A program made the translations under genes and the position numbers. From contig NZ_AP023179.1 of NCBI RefSeq assembly GCF_013426915.1, positions 2,728,001-2,792,000 of the forward strand: 64,000 nucleotides of DNA. The letters are read 5' to 3'. Positions 38,943-47,366 of the stretch are shown piece by piece. The DNA comes from Paraburkholderia sp. PGU19. GTDB lineage: Bacteria; Pseudomonadota; Gammaproteobacteria; Burkholderiales; Burkholderiaceae. Under the pieces are notes generated by a model. It searched no databases. It saw only the letters and a program-made list of their open reading frames with translations, and was not told where the DNA came from. The stretch's first letter is position 1; each line of letters starts with the position of its first letter.

Positions 38943-39117
38943 GTCTGCGACGCTGGGTCTGTTTTGAGGCGTGTCGCTGGCATCCGCGTTTTGGCTTCGT
39001 GGTTCACGCGTCACCTACACAGGGGCGACGCATGGAGAGGGCAAGCCATATCGCGGATGCCATAACAACGATGGCGACAGCAACAGCTCAAACCGAACCG
39101 CGACAAGATCCTCTGCC
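38943..39117. repeat. Dispersed palindromic repeat, copy at 38.9 kb
   Basis: The left arm TCTGCGACGCTGGGT to CGCTGGCATCCGCG, the central TTCACGCGTC and AGGGGCGACGC and the right CGCGGATGCC are recognisable; the central hairpin has diverged. It lies between the convergent ureG and waaA genes. Hand counts: 42 of 60 bases at 38881-38940 are G or T; 42 of 60 at 39061-39120 are A or C. Confidence 0.75.
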
Positions 39118-39119
39118 AG

Positions 39120-40421
39120 CTAGCCGGGCAACAACGTCGTCAACACGTTAACAGTCCGGGCAGTCGCCCCTCGATGCCGTGCAGCGAAAGCCGAAGCCGC
39201 CCCACTCATCGCCACACGCCGCGCCTTGTCCTCAAAAAGCTCACGCAACACGCGCCCAAGATCCGCTGGATCCTTCACCTGCACACAAGCCCCAGCAGCA
39301 ACCGCATCCGCCGTCGCCTGGGTGAAGTTGAACACATGCGGCCCGATCAGCACGGGCACACCCACACCACATGCCTCGATCAGATTCTGCCCGCCCAACG
39401 GCAGCAGACTGCCGCCAATGAACGCCACATCGGCCGCAGCATAGTAAGCACCCAACTCGCCCATCGAATCGCCGAGCAGCACCTTCACATCCCGCTGCAA
39501 ATCAGGCACAGCAAGTTCGCCAACAGCAGCCGCGCCCGCAGGCGCCCATGCCGAGCGTCGAACGCACCGCAAACCCTTCTTCTCGACCAATGCCGCAACT
39601 TCATTGAAACGCTGCGGATGACGCGGCACGAGAATGAGCAGCGCATCGTCAACGCCAAGTGCCGCGAACGCCTGCAACACCAGTTCCTCTTCGCCCTCGC
39701 GCGTGCTCGCCGCAACCCACACAGGGCGCGTACCGATGGCCGCGCGCCACGCATGCCCGCGCGCCGCCAGTTCCGGGGGCGTGCTCATGTCGAACTTCAG
39801 ATTGCCGAGCACGGCAACATTGCGCGCGCCCAGCGCGGAGAGCCGCGTCGCATCCGACGGACTCTGCGCCAGCACGCGCGCAAACCCGCCGAACACGCCG
39901 CGCGTCGCACTGCCGAACTTCGCCGCGCGCCGGTACGAACGCTCCGACATCCGCGCATTCGTCAGCACGAGCGGCACGTCGGCGCGGCGGCATTCGTCGA
40001 TCAGCGTCGGCCATACTTCCGTTTCCATCACGAGACCGACGGACGGCCGCCAGGCCCTCAGGAAACGCCGCACCGCGCGCGGCATGTCGTACGGAAGATA
40101 GCAACGCAGCACGCGATCGCCGAAGATCTGTTCGCCTGTCGCGCGGCCGCTCGGCGTCATGTGCGTGAGCAAAATGCGCGCGTCGGGCCGCGCCTTGAGC
40201 AGCGCCTCGATGAGCGGCTGCGCCGCCCGCGTCTCGCCGACCGACACCGCGTGCACCCAGATCAGCGGCGTATCGTCCTCCGGCACGCGCCCGCGAACGA
40301 AACCGAAACGCTCGCCGATATGCTCGCGATAGCCGCGCTCCTTGCGCGAACGGATCAGAAGACGCAGCACCGCCAGCGGCGCGACCAGCCACCACAGCGT
40401 GTTATAGATGGCCCTCAGCAT
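39120..40421 (-). CDS. waaA: 3-deoxy-D-manno-octulosonic acid transferase WaaA (KdtA)
   Basis: Adds Kdo from CMP-Kdo to lipid A precursor at the inner membrane. The 433-residue protein has an N-terminal membrane anchor (MLRAIYNTLWWLVAPLAVLRLL) and the Glycos_transf_N motif PLIWVHAVSVGETRAAQPLI with the catalytic Glu. GLVMETEVWPTLIDECRR and the C-terminal GGSLLPLGGQNLIEACGVGVPVLIGPHVFNF nucleotide-binding segment are also typical. The Kdo hydroxylase gene lies upstream, 91 bases away on the same strand. Confidence 0.95.
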   Translation of the reverse strand: MLRAIYNTLWWLVAPLAVLRLLIRSRKERGYREHIGERFGFVRGRVPEDDTPLIWVHAVSVGETRAAQPLIEALLKARPDARILLTHMTPSGRATGEQIFGDRVLRCYLPYDMPRAVRRFLRAWRPSVGLVMETEVWPTLIDECRRADVPLVLTNARMSERSYRRAAKFGSATRGVFGGFARVLAQSPSDATRLSALGARNVAVLGNLKFDMSTPPELAARGHAWRAAIGTRPVWVAASTREGEEELVLQAFAALGVDDALLILVPRHPQRFNEVAALVEKKGLRCVRRSAWAPAGAAAVGELAVPDLQRDVKVLLGDSMGELGAYYAAADVAFIGGSLLPLGGQNLIEACGVGVPVLIGPHVFNFTQATADAVAAGACVQVKDPADLGRVLRELFEDKARRVAMSGAASAFAARHRGATARTVNVLTTLLPG

Positions 40422-40512
40422 CGGGCCTCCATGCGCGGCATCAGGAACGGCATCGAGACAGCCGCGCCGGCGGCGCCTCGCACTACGTTCGCAGGAAAAA
40501 GCAGCGCGCCGC

Positions 40513-41397
40513 TCAAACCAGCGCCCTGCCCTTCAGGCGTTCGAGAATGCCAAGCGGCGCGCACTCCGGCTGCGCCATCGACTTGACGGGCAGGAAGAAC
40601 GTCTGCTCCATCATGAACTGGCCGGACATCACCGCATGCGACGTCTGATCCGAGAAGCACACCCACACGCAGCCGGGCGGGAACGGCATCGTCACTTGCG
40701 GCGACGCCTTCTGGTAGTCGAGATCGGCCTTCATGCCGTCGTGCAGGTTCAGCATCAGATGGTCGTACTCGCTGCGCGGCGACTTGGTCACGTGCAGCAG
40801 ATTCAGCAGCCATGCCGAGCCGGGCATCTGCGGCTTGATACGCGGCAGGAAGCGCTTCGCCATATCCTCGAATGGCTCGCCGACGCGCCACACACGCGGC
40901 GCACCGTTCGGATTGATATTCGTGAACACCCGCAGGATGCGCTCGCCATAGTTGGGACGCGACGGGAATGCGTCGACGTGCAGGCGGCTATCGTCCTTGC
41001 GCCACGACGTCTCGCGCGTCTCCACCTGATGCAGCCGCAAGCTGGTCGGCGCGACGCGCAGCTTGCCCTTGTACTCGGGAAACAGCCCGTCGACGAGCGA
41101 TCGCGCATTCGATTGATAGCGCGCAATCAGCGCGCGCACGGCCGACTGCGTGACGGCATCGCCCAGCACGCCATGCAGCGCGCCGCCGTTCGGCTCGAGA
41201 CTGATGTTCTTGCGGTTCGGATCGGCCAGCGCGGGATTGAGCAGCGCGCGTTCGCCGCCCTCGATCGCAAAAGCGAGATTCGGGAAATACAGCACCTTGC
41301 CGCGCTCGACGCCCGCGAGCAGCGTCTCGCGCGGCATCGACAAACCCTGGCCGTGCCAGTCGGCGCTCGGTACTTCGATGATCTGGGATTCGTTCAT
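40513..41397 (-). CDS. kdoO: Kdo hydroxylase KdoO (Fe(II)/2-oxoglutarate dioxygenase)
   Basis: Converts Kdo in the lipid A inner core to D-glycero-D-talo-oct-2-ulosonic acid (Ko), as shown for Burkholderia and Yersinia KdoO (established knowledge). From the ATG at 41397 the length is 294 residues. The metal triad is visible as H-x-D in DDSRLHVDAFPSRPNYGE and the distal His in CFSDQTSHAVMSGQFMMEQTFF. The neighbour waaA, which makes the substrate, strongly supports the call. An in-frame ATG at 41586 adds 63 unrelated residues. Confidence 0.92.
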   Translation of the reverse strand: MNESQIIEVPSADWHGQGLSMPRETLLAGVERGKVLYFPNLAFAIEGGERALLNPALADPNRKNISLEPNGGALHGVLGDAVTQSAVRALIARYQSNARSLVDGLFPEYKGKLRVAPTSLRLHQVETRETSWRKDDSRLHVDAFPSRPNYGERILRVFTNINPNGAPRVWRVGEPFEDMAKRFLPRIKPQMPGSAWLLNLLHVTKSPRSEYDHLMLNLHDGMKADLDYQKASPQVTMPFPPGCVWVCFSDQTSHAVMSGQFMMEQTFFLPVKSMAQPECAPLGILERLKGRALV

Positions 41398-41590
41398 GAT
41401 CGCCTCTCGAAAGCGGATAAAGCTGGGCGCACTTTGCGGCCGACGGTGACTAACGTTCCATGAAGGCCGCCACCGGGCATCCGGCATCGTCCTGATTATG
41501 GGCTTCGGGATGCGTCGACCGGCTGCTGGCGTCGCTCGCGCGGTGGCACCCGGCATCCCTGGATGCCCGCGCCGCCATTGCCGCACCGCG

Positions 41591-42643
41591 TCACAGCAGG
41601 CCGAATTCCGCCAGCGCGGACTTTACCTGCTGCAGCGTCGGCGGCTGGCCAGCCGTGCCGAGATTCACGACGTTCGGCGACCAGTAGCCGCCCGTGCGCC
41701 ATGAAGTGGCGAAATTGTACAACTCGACCGTCGGGCGCTTCAGCGCGGCCGCGATATGAACCAGACCTGTATCAACTCCGACCGTCGCCGCCGCTCCCTC
41801 GATCAGGCCGACCACGGCGGGCAGCGACAGCTTCGGCGGCACGATTGCGGCTGCGCCGAACTCTTTGGCAAGCCGCTCGCTCGTCGCACGCTCGGCGTCG
41901 CTGCCCCACGGCAGCACGATCGACGCGCCTCGCCGCACGAGCGACTGGCCCAGTTCGATCCACGCGGCATCGGGCCATTGCTTGTCCGCGCGAGACGTGG
42001 CGTGAACGAAAACCACGTAAGGCACGGGAAGATTCAGTTGCGCTTCGGACAACGCGAGCGCCGCGCGCTGCGTGTCGAGGCCGAAGTCGATCTCGTCAGT
42101 GGGCTGCGGTGTTGGGTCGCCGAGTGCTGCCGCGACCAGTTGCCGCGTGCGCTCGACCACATGCGTGCGCGGCGGGATGGGCACAGACCGGTCGTAGAAG
42201 AAGCGCACGGGCCATTCGTAGCCCGCGCCGTCCGTGCGGTTACCGAGACCGACGAGCGGCCCACGCGCCATCTTCGCGACCCACGCGGTCTTGATGAGCC
42301 CCTGGCAGTCGATCACGAGATCGTAGTTTTCGGCGGCTAGCGCGCGGCGGAATGCGCTGATTTCACGCCAGTTGTCGACGGAGAGGATGCGCTTACGCCA
42401 GCGCCGCAGCGACACGGGAATCGCGCGCCGGACGCCTTCGACCAGTTCGACCAGTTTGACGAAGGTCTCTTCGACGAGCCAGTCGATCTGCGCATCGGGA
42501 TGGCGGCGGCGGATGTCGGCGATGGCCGGCATGTTGTGGACGACGTCGCCTAGCGACGACACTCTCACGATCAGGATCTTTTGCGCGCTCAAGAATGGGT
42601 TGCCGGGCTGTCCCGGCGTGAAGATGCGTTTGAAGGAACGCAA
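41591..42643 (-). CDS. waaC: Lipopolysaccharide heptosyltransferase I WaaC
   Basis: GT9 enzyme that adds the first L-glycero-D-manno-heptose to Kdo. The core is about 333 residues, beginning KILIVRVSSLGDVVHNMPAIADIRRRHPDAQIDWLVEE, with VVFVHATSRADKQWPDAAWIELG and the C-terminal VGVDTGLVHIAAALKRPTVELY. No ATG is available near the start. A TTG at 42643 with GGAGAG 10 bases upstream gives 350 residues; a TTG at 42592 would give 333 but has no clear ribosome site. The coding sequence 5' end is close to a half copy of the dispersed repeat. Confidence 0.88.
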   Translation of the reverse strand: MRSFKRIFTPGQPGNPFLSAQKILIVRVSSLGDVVHNMPAIADIRRRHPDAQIDWLVEETFVKLVELVEGVRRAIPVSLRRWRKRILSVDNWREISAFRRALAAENYDLVIDCQGLIKTAWVAKMARGPLVGLGNRTDGAGYEWPVRFFYDRSVPIPPRTHVVERTRQLVAAALGDPTPQPTDEIDFGLDTQRAALALSEAQLNLPVPYVVFVHATSRADKQWPDAAWIELGQSLVRRGASIVLPWGSDAERATSERLAKEFGAAAIVPPKLSLPAVVGLIEGAAATVGVDTGLVHIAAALKRPTVELYNFATSWRTGGYWSPNVVNLGTAGQPPTLQQVKSALAEFGLL

Positions 42644-42660
42644 TTCTAGCGCGCTCTCCG

Positions 42661-42755
42661 GGGACGCGCGGATTCTGGGTTTTTTGGGTTTTTTGTGTTT
42701 TTGAATTTGCGACGCTGAATTGGTCGGCGGCCCCGCACAGGGGCGTAGGGCGCCA
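42661..42755. repeat. Left half of the dispersed palindromic repeat, truncated
   Basis: The G/T-rich left arm (46 of 60 bases at 42661-42720 by hand count) leads to TTGCGACGCTGAATTGG and then directly to CGGCCCCGCACAGGGGCG, part of the core. The GCATCCGCG block and the A/C-rich right arm are missing. Sequence to the right has a different character, so this looks like a junction. Confidence 0.65.
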
Positions 42756-43121
42756 GAGTATATGGACCGTCGCCGCGGCCATGTGACCGAGCGACATAGT
42801 TGGTGCGCCTGGCGTACTGCTGCGAACCACCCTTTACACGCGTGACATGGTGAATATGAAACGCTGTGACTGCCCGGAAGCACACGAGTGGAGCTGACGG
42901 GCTATAAGAAGGTCGCGGTCCACCGGTCGAACTCCAGGCGAGTCGTAAGCTGTCGCAAAGTAGCAGCGTTGAGCGTCCGTGACCGGACCCTTCTCCGCTG
43001 CTCGCGCTTCCTGGCGCAGAACTGCAGCTTTCTGAGGTCAAGCGGTCATCTGAGTGGGTCGACCGAAGTAAGCGGCAGCACGGCATGCTGTTAGCGTCGC
43101 TCACACGCCGTGCCGCACTCC
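42756..43121. other. Intergenic region at the start of the accessory segment
   Basis: No gene recognised. A segment AAGCGGTCATCTGAGTGGGTCGACCG at about 43039 belongs to the short GGCC/GGTCATC-type intergenic repeats scattered through 42.9-63.3 kb. Confidence 0.4.
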
Positions 43122-43427
43122 CTATTTCCACTTCGAGCCAAGCGTTTCGAGTCCAGCTTTCTTGAGGTCATCTGCCACCATCACCACGCGAAATTCGCAG
43201 TCGGCATTGAATGTAAGAAACCATGGTTCCGCGAATTTTGGAATCTGCGACGGCTCCTCAAGGTTCACGACGAGGATTGCTCCGCGTGTTCCGTTCTGCT
43301 CGGTAAAGTAGGCGGCTTCCGGCTTCATCTCTGCGAGAATCCTCTCCATTAGCTCACCGATGGAGCCATCACGCACAAAAGCGTTGAATGGCTCGTGAGG
43401 TATTCGTATGTTGAGGAGCATGCGCAT
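43122..43427 (-). CDS. Small conserved cytoplasmic protein, function unknown
   Basis: A 101-residue protein, MRMLLNIRIPHEPFNAFVRDGSIGELMERILAEMKPEAAYFTEQNGTRGAILVVNLEEPSQIPKFAEPWFLTFNADCEFRVVMVADDLKKAGLETLGSKWK. The alternating pattern suggests a ferredoxin-like alpha/beta barrel such as the dimeric DUF3303/muconolactone-isomerase-type folds. A GGAGGA run lies just before the ATG, which supports the start. Isolated gene; it is not near obvious partners. I recall similar small proteins in soil proteobacteria but no proven role. Confidence 0.75.
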   Translation of the reverse strand: MRMLLNIRIPHEPFNAFVRDGSIGELMERILAEMKPEAAYFTEQNGTRGAILVVNLEEPSQIPKFAEPWFLTFNADCEFRVVMVADDLKKAGLETLGSKWK

Positions 43428-44081
43428 AGTCTTCCTCCTTGACTGGGTCCGAATGGACTCTTCAAGAATAGGAGTCTGTCGCGTTATTGGCTGTGACTAT
43501 TCAACAAACCAGCAAAGAGCAATTGGTGGCGTTCACATGCGTTGCTGAGCGTTCCACGCGCCGGCGTTCCCAGGAGCGATGGAAGCGCTCAACCGTAGCT
43601 GGCCCAGATGTCATCCGCGTATTGAATGGCCGTTTGCTGAGCGGAGCGGTCATCTGAACGTCCAAGCCGCGCGGCGGACGAATGACGCTTCATGGGCCGA
43701 CTGCTGTCCGACGCGGTCGGCAGAACCAGACCCTCTTCTGTAGCTCGGCACTTGTCCGGCCCGCTGTCCCTTCCTGAAGTAGGGTCGACGTTGCGGGCTG
43801 GCCGAAGGCCAGACCTACCAGCCGCGAAGGCCGTTCGCCAAATCCTAAGCTAGCGCATTCGGCCGCCAAAGTCCGTGCCAACCGAAAAGGGGCACGCGAC
43901 GCTCTCTGAGCGACGCGTAGACCTGTATACGCCGTATGCGGCGGACCCTCTGGCAGGCTGTCTTGCTGTTTGACGAGACGAGCGTACGGCTTGCAGAGTC
44001 TCGACTAAGATTATTTGATGATGCTCTTGATTCCGCAGCGATAAAGGGAAGGTATCGATTCCGCTATGAGGGGAGGCGCAA
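43428..44081. other. Non-coding stretch with short hairpin repeats
   Basis: 654 bases without a supported gene. It contains a unit GGCCGACTGCTGTCCGACGC followed by GGTCGGCAGAACC at about 43693-43726; a close relative is at about 45461-45494 and a partial one at 55486-55514. GCGGTCATCTGAACGTC lies at about 43645. These look like one family of dispersed intergenic hairpins. Confidence 0.5.
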
Positions 44082-44483
44082 ATGAATGAGCGACAAAATA
44101 TTCAGTTGGTGCAGCAAGCATACGATGCTTTCAGCAAAGCCGACATCGAGGGCGTCCTGAAAACCCTCGCCGAAAATGTCGACTGGTTCATACCTGGACC
44201 TGAGATCATCCCGTTCGCCGGGCGAAGGCACGGTCCTCAGGAGGTCGCGGAATTCTTCAGTACGCTTGCTGCGACCCAGACTGCCGAACGATTCGAGCCC
44301 GTCGATTTTATTGCCAGCGAGGACAAGGTTGTCGTCCTTGGCGTGCAGCGCTGGCGCGTGAATTCGACTGGCATGACGTATGAAGATGAGTGGGCTCACG
44401 TATTCACAATCGAGAACGGAAAAATCACGAAATTCAAGGAATACCATGACACCGAGGCTGAAGCGGCGGCTCATCGACAATAG
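44082..44483 (+). CDS. SnoaL-like / NTF2-fold protein
   Basis: A 133-residue protein of the nuclear transport factor 2-like superfamily, starting NIQLVQQAYDAFSKADIEGVLKTLAENVDWFIPGP and ending WAHVFTIENGKITKFKEYHDTEAEAAA. The hydrophobic cavity fold is used by many small hydrolases and isomerases, and specific function cannot be assigned. GAGGGGAGG stands 7 bases before the ATG, a very strong ribosome site. Isolated gene in the accessory region. Confidence 0.85.
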   Translation: MNERQNIQLVQQAYDAFSKADIEGVLKTLAENVDWFIPGPEIIPFAGRRHGPQEVAEFFSTLAATQTAERFEPVDFIASEDKVVVLGVQRWRVNSTGMTYEDEWAHVFTIENGKITKFKEYHDTEAEAAAHRQ

Positions 44484-44699
44484 AAACACTGGCGTACCTG
44501 TAATTAAGGCCTGACAACGGCACAACGGCGTTCGGCTAGCAGACCCAAAAAGGGGCGGCGACGTGGTTCTCGACTCCCGTACAGCGGCGATAAGCGCGGG
44601 CGAGATCAGGTACTGTTGCAGGATTCTTCCAACAGCCAGCAAGTATTCGATTACCCGCTGCTAGTTCGACAGTGCCCTTCGGCGCGTCGATCCAACGAC

Positions 44700-44845
44700 T
44701 TGGCGCGCCGAATCTGACCATCGACAGCGCTACCGTCAGCGCGCTCTCTCGCAGCCTGAATAACGGCACGTCCGTCGAAGCCGAAGCCGAAGCCAATGGC
44801 GAGGGTATAGTGCTGTGGTCCCGCCGGTATCGTCGCGAATCGTGA
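44700..44845 (+). pseudogene. Possible relic of a filamentous haemagglutinin-like adhesin
   Basis: One frame reads LTIDSATVSALSRSLNNGTSVEAEAEANGEGIVLW and then stops. The N-x-G-T-x-V and alternating-strand pattern resembles single beta-helix turns of two-partner-secretion adhesins. No start codon, secretion domain or continuation is present. Weak evidence: one short segment only. Confidence 0.25.
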
Positions 44846-44861
44846 CAACGGGAGAAATTGT

Positions 44862-45233
44862 ATGAAGGCAATTCAGGCTATCAAGATCACGGGCGGCGCG
44901 CTCGTCGTTGTCGCATCGCTGAACGTGCACGCACAGGCGAGCGATGCAGCTGTCGAATCGGGCGCCATCGCGGCATCAAGCACCAAGGAGCAGTCCAAGG
45001 CGACCAAGGCTGCCGATCGAGCGTTGCAAAAAAAGGTGCGCGGCGCTCTGGCGAATGCGAAGGGCATTACCGTCGCCAACATCACAGTCCGTGCGCGCGG
45101 CGGCGCAGTCGTGCTGCAAGGCTCGGTGCCGGAGCCAGGCCAAATCGAGCATGCTACTGAGGTCGCAAAGAGCGTGGAAGGTGTGACCTCCGTGAAGAAC
45201 GCACTGACGATCCGCCCGGAAGGAGGTATGTAA
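44862..45233 (+). CDS. Secreted BON-domain protein
   Basis: Periplasmic protein of 123 residues. A signal peptide MKAIQAIKITGGALVVVASLNVHA (about 1-25) is followed by a low-complexity linker and one BON domain at about 52-118: ALQKKVRGALANAKGITVANITVRARGGAVVLQGSVPEPGQIEHATEVAKSVEGVTSVKNAL. BON domains bind phospholipid or other envelope components and occur in OsmY-like stress proteins. GGGAG precedes the ATG. No partner gene is adjacent. Confidence 0.88.
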   Translation: MKAIQAIKITGGALVVVASLNVHAQASDAAVESGAIAASSTKEQSKATKAADRALQKKVRGALANAKGITVANITVRARGGAVVLQGSVPEPGQIEHATEVAKSVEGVTSVKNALTIRPEGGM

Positions 45234-45776
45234 CCCATTCAGCAGGACTACGCCCGCACTCGACCTGAAGTGTGCGGAAGTCCGCGTCCGCGCCACAAGA
45301 AAAACCGGGTCAGCAAGGGGGAAACGTCATCCGGCCCCGCCTTTGCGTATGGCAACAGGCGGTAAGCGGCTGCCATGAACTGCTCGATCTGCGGAATCTG
45401 CTGTGGGGTAAAGCCGACGCCAGAACGTCCGACCGACGAGGTATGTGAACAGCGGGTTGTGGCCGACTGCTGTCCGACGCGGCCGGCAAAAACCGACCCT
45501 CTCCGGTCCTTGGCAGTATCAAGAGGCAAATGGCAGCTTCCGAGTGTACAGCGGCCGTCGCTATTACTGGTTCGGCCGACGAGACTTCGGTTATCCATGC
45601 CTTCCGCACCGCCTCCGAAGTAGTCGACGAAACCGGAGTTCGTGTTGTCTCGAGTCATCCAAAGAACCATCACTGGCTCTCGCTTCCGATGCAGCTCCAG
45701 TTCAGCATCATCGGAGGCGTCAAGTGCTGCCAGACGCCGCGTACCGTTCTTATACCGCTCCGGAGTCAGAAGCGGA
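45234..45776. other. Intergenic region with a hairpin repeat
   Basis: A minus-strand open frame of 178 codons spans most of it, but it runs through the dispersed hairpin repeat at 45461-45494 and has no recognisable domain, so I do not call a gene. The segment GFTPQQIPQIEQFMAAAYRLLPYAKAG read from the minus strand near 45330-45415 may be a fragment of an unknown protein. Confidence 0.4.
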
Positions 45777-46820
45777 TCATCCATTGCACACGAGCACGAT
45801 CTTGCCTGTCACGCCCCCGTCGCCGAGCAGCTCCTGCGCGCGTCGCGCCTCTGCAAGGGGAATGAGCTGCGCGACTAGTGGCACGATTTTCCTCTGTTGC
45901 AGAAGACCAAGCAAGGCAATCAAATCCTGTCGAAACAATGCGGGGTTCAGCCGTTTGAGCCACTGGATGCTGTAGGGGATCACCCGTTTCCTGCCCGGCA
46001 AAAGCCAGCTGCCGGCAATGTACCACCCAAAAATGGCGATTGCACGTAAGCGATGACGACCACCTTGACGACCTGAAGCTAATCTACCTCCGCGTAGAGA
46101 AGAGGTTAAGCCATATGCGACTACTGTCCCGCCAGGACGGAGAACCTTGCGGGATCGCCAAATGTGCGTACCACCGATCCCTTCAAAGACGACGTCTACG
46201 CCGTCCCTTGTGAGCCGCTGAATTTCTTTGACGAAGTCGAACTGCTGGTAATCAATCGGGATACCGCCCAGCTCTGAAACGGCCGAGGCCCCACGCAATG
46301 AACAGGTACCGTACATCTCCAGCCCGGCGAGGCGTCCAAGTTGCAATAGCGCCGTGCCGACCCCGCCGGCAGCGCCGTGGATCAATACGCGCTGGCCCGG
46401 TTTGACCTTTGCAGAATGATGGAGCATCTGGTACGCCGTCACATAGTTCAGCACGAGGCTAACAGCCTCGGCAGCATCTAACCCGGCGGGCACCGGAACC
46501 AGTTCATCTTGCGGCAGGCACACGTACTGCGCGTACGCGCCACTGATCGGCAACGCGGCGATCATCTGGCCAGGTTCGATTCCCGAGACGCCGCGGCCGA
46601 GCCGGTCCACCACGCCAACCAGATCCCACCCGGGCGTGAAAGGCAGCCGAGGCGTTTCAGGGTGGATGCCTTCGCGCATCATCAGGTCGGGCAAGCTGAC
46701 ACCTGCATCCAGCACTTGCACCCGCACCTCGCCATCCCCCGGCTCGGGGCACTCCTCCTCAACTACCCTGAGTGCGTCGGGACCACCGTAGTGAGTCACT
46801 ACGATACGTGTGTGTCTCAC
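45777..46820 (-). CDS. Zinc-type alcohol dehydrogenase-like / quinone oxidoreductase (MDR family)
   Basis: NADPH-dependent medium-chain reductase of 347 residues. The N-terminal GroES-like domain has VVEEECPEPGDGEVRVQVLDAGVSLPDLMMREG, and the Rossmann motif is HGAAGGVGTALLQLGRLAGLEMYGTCS (AxxGGVG type). No structural-zinc cysteine cluster is seen, so it belongs to the quinone reductase/enoyl reductase branch. The GTG at 46820 is preferred because GGGGGA lies 8 bases upstream; an ATG at 46877 would add 19 unlike residues. It lies on the same strand as the transporter and dioxygenase that follow at 47.4-49.7 kb. Confidence 0.88.
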   Translation of the reverse strand: MRHTRIVVTHYGGPDALRVVEEECPEPGDGEVRVQVLDAGVSLPDLMMREGIHPETPRLPFTPGWDLVGVVDRLGRGVSGIEPGQMIAALPISGAYAQYVCLPQDELVPVPAGLDAAEAVSLVLNYVTAYQMLHHSAKVKPGQRVLIHGAAGGVGTALLQLGRLAGLEMYGTCSLRGASAVSELGGIPIDYQQFDFVKEIQRLTRDGVDVVFEGIGGTHIWRSRKVLRPGGTVVAYGLTSSLRGGRLASGRQGGRHRLRAIAIFGWYIAGSWLLPGRKRVIPYSIQWLKRLNPALFRQDLIALLGLLQQRKIVPLVAQLIPLAEARRAQELLGDGGVTGKIVLVCNG

Positions 46821-47366
46821 AAGCACATTCCCCCGCTTGCCGAGTGCCCGGTCCCGCGAACGCGAGCAAGATGTCAAGGCAAGTCAGCGACATTCCGAAT
46901 TCAAAGTACCCGCCTCCCTTCGCGCCACTTTGATGCAGATCATCTTTTCAAAAGAACAGCGTTGCAGCCGTCTTGCCGCCCGCATCTTGCTAGCCGCGGC
47001 CCATGAGGTATCGGCCGCCCTGGGCCCGGCGACGCTTACTTCATCGTTGGTGGCGAGATTCTGGGGGCCGCTGCTTGCGCGCTGATCAGTCATCCGAATG
47101 TTCGCGCGAATGCGCGGACCAACCGTGGCAAATGGCCGGGCTCTGCCTCATGCAAGCGGACATACGCGGGCTGAATCTCGCAAAGCCGCAACCGGGGAAC
47201 ACGCCAAGTTGCCGCCCTTCCACTGGACACGCGTCAACCTCTGAATGCCATCCCGGAGCGATCGGTCGGCGTGCCGGCGCCATTAGCGTACGGTGCCGCT
47301 GGACGAAATGCCGGAGAAGGTACCTTCGACGAAAGTGCGATGCATGGATTCGGCGCTGACAGTCGT
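46821..47366. other. Intergenic region between the oxidoreductase and the MFS transporter
   Basis: 546 bases with no supported gene. Open frames on both strands overlap each other, lack ribosome sites and show no recognisable domain. Confidence 0.4.

Noticed and set aside
45248..45784. 178-codon minus-strand frame
   Set aside because: It crosses a dispersed hairpin repeat and has no recognisable domain or clear start signal.
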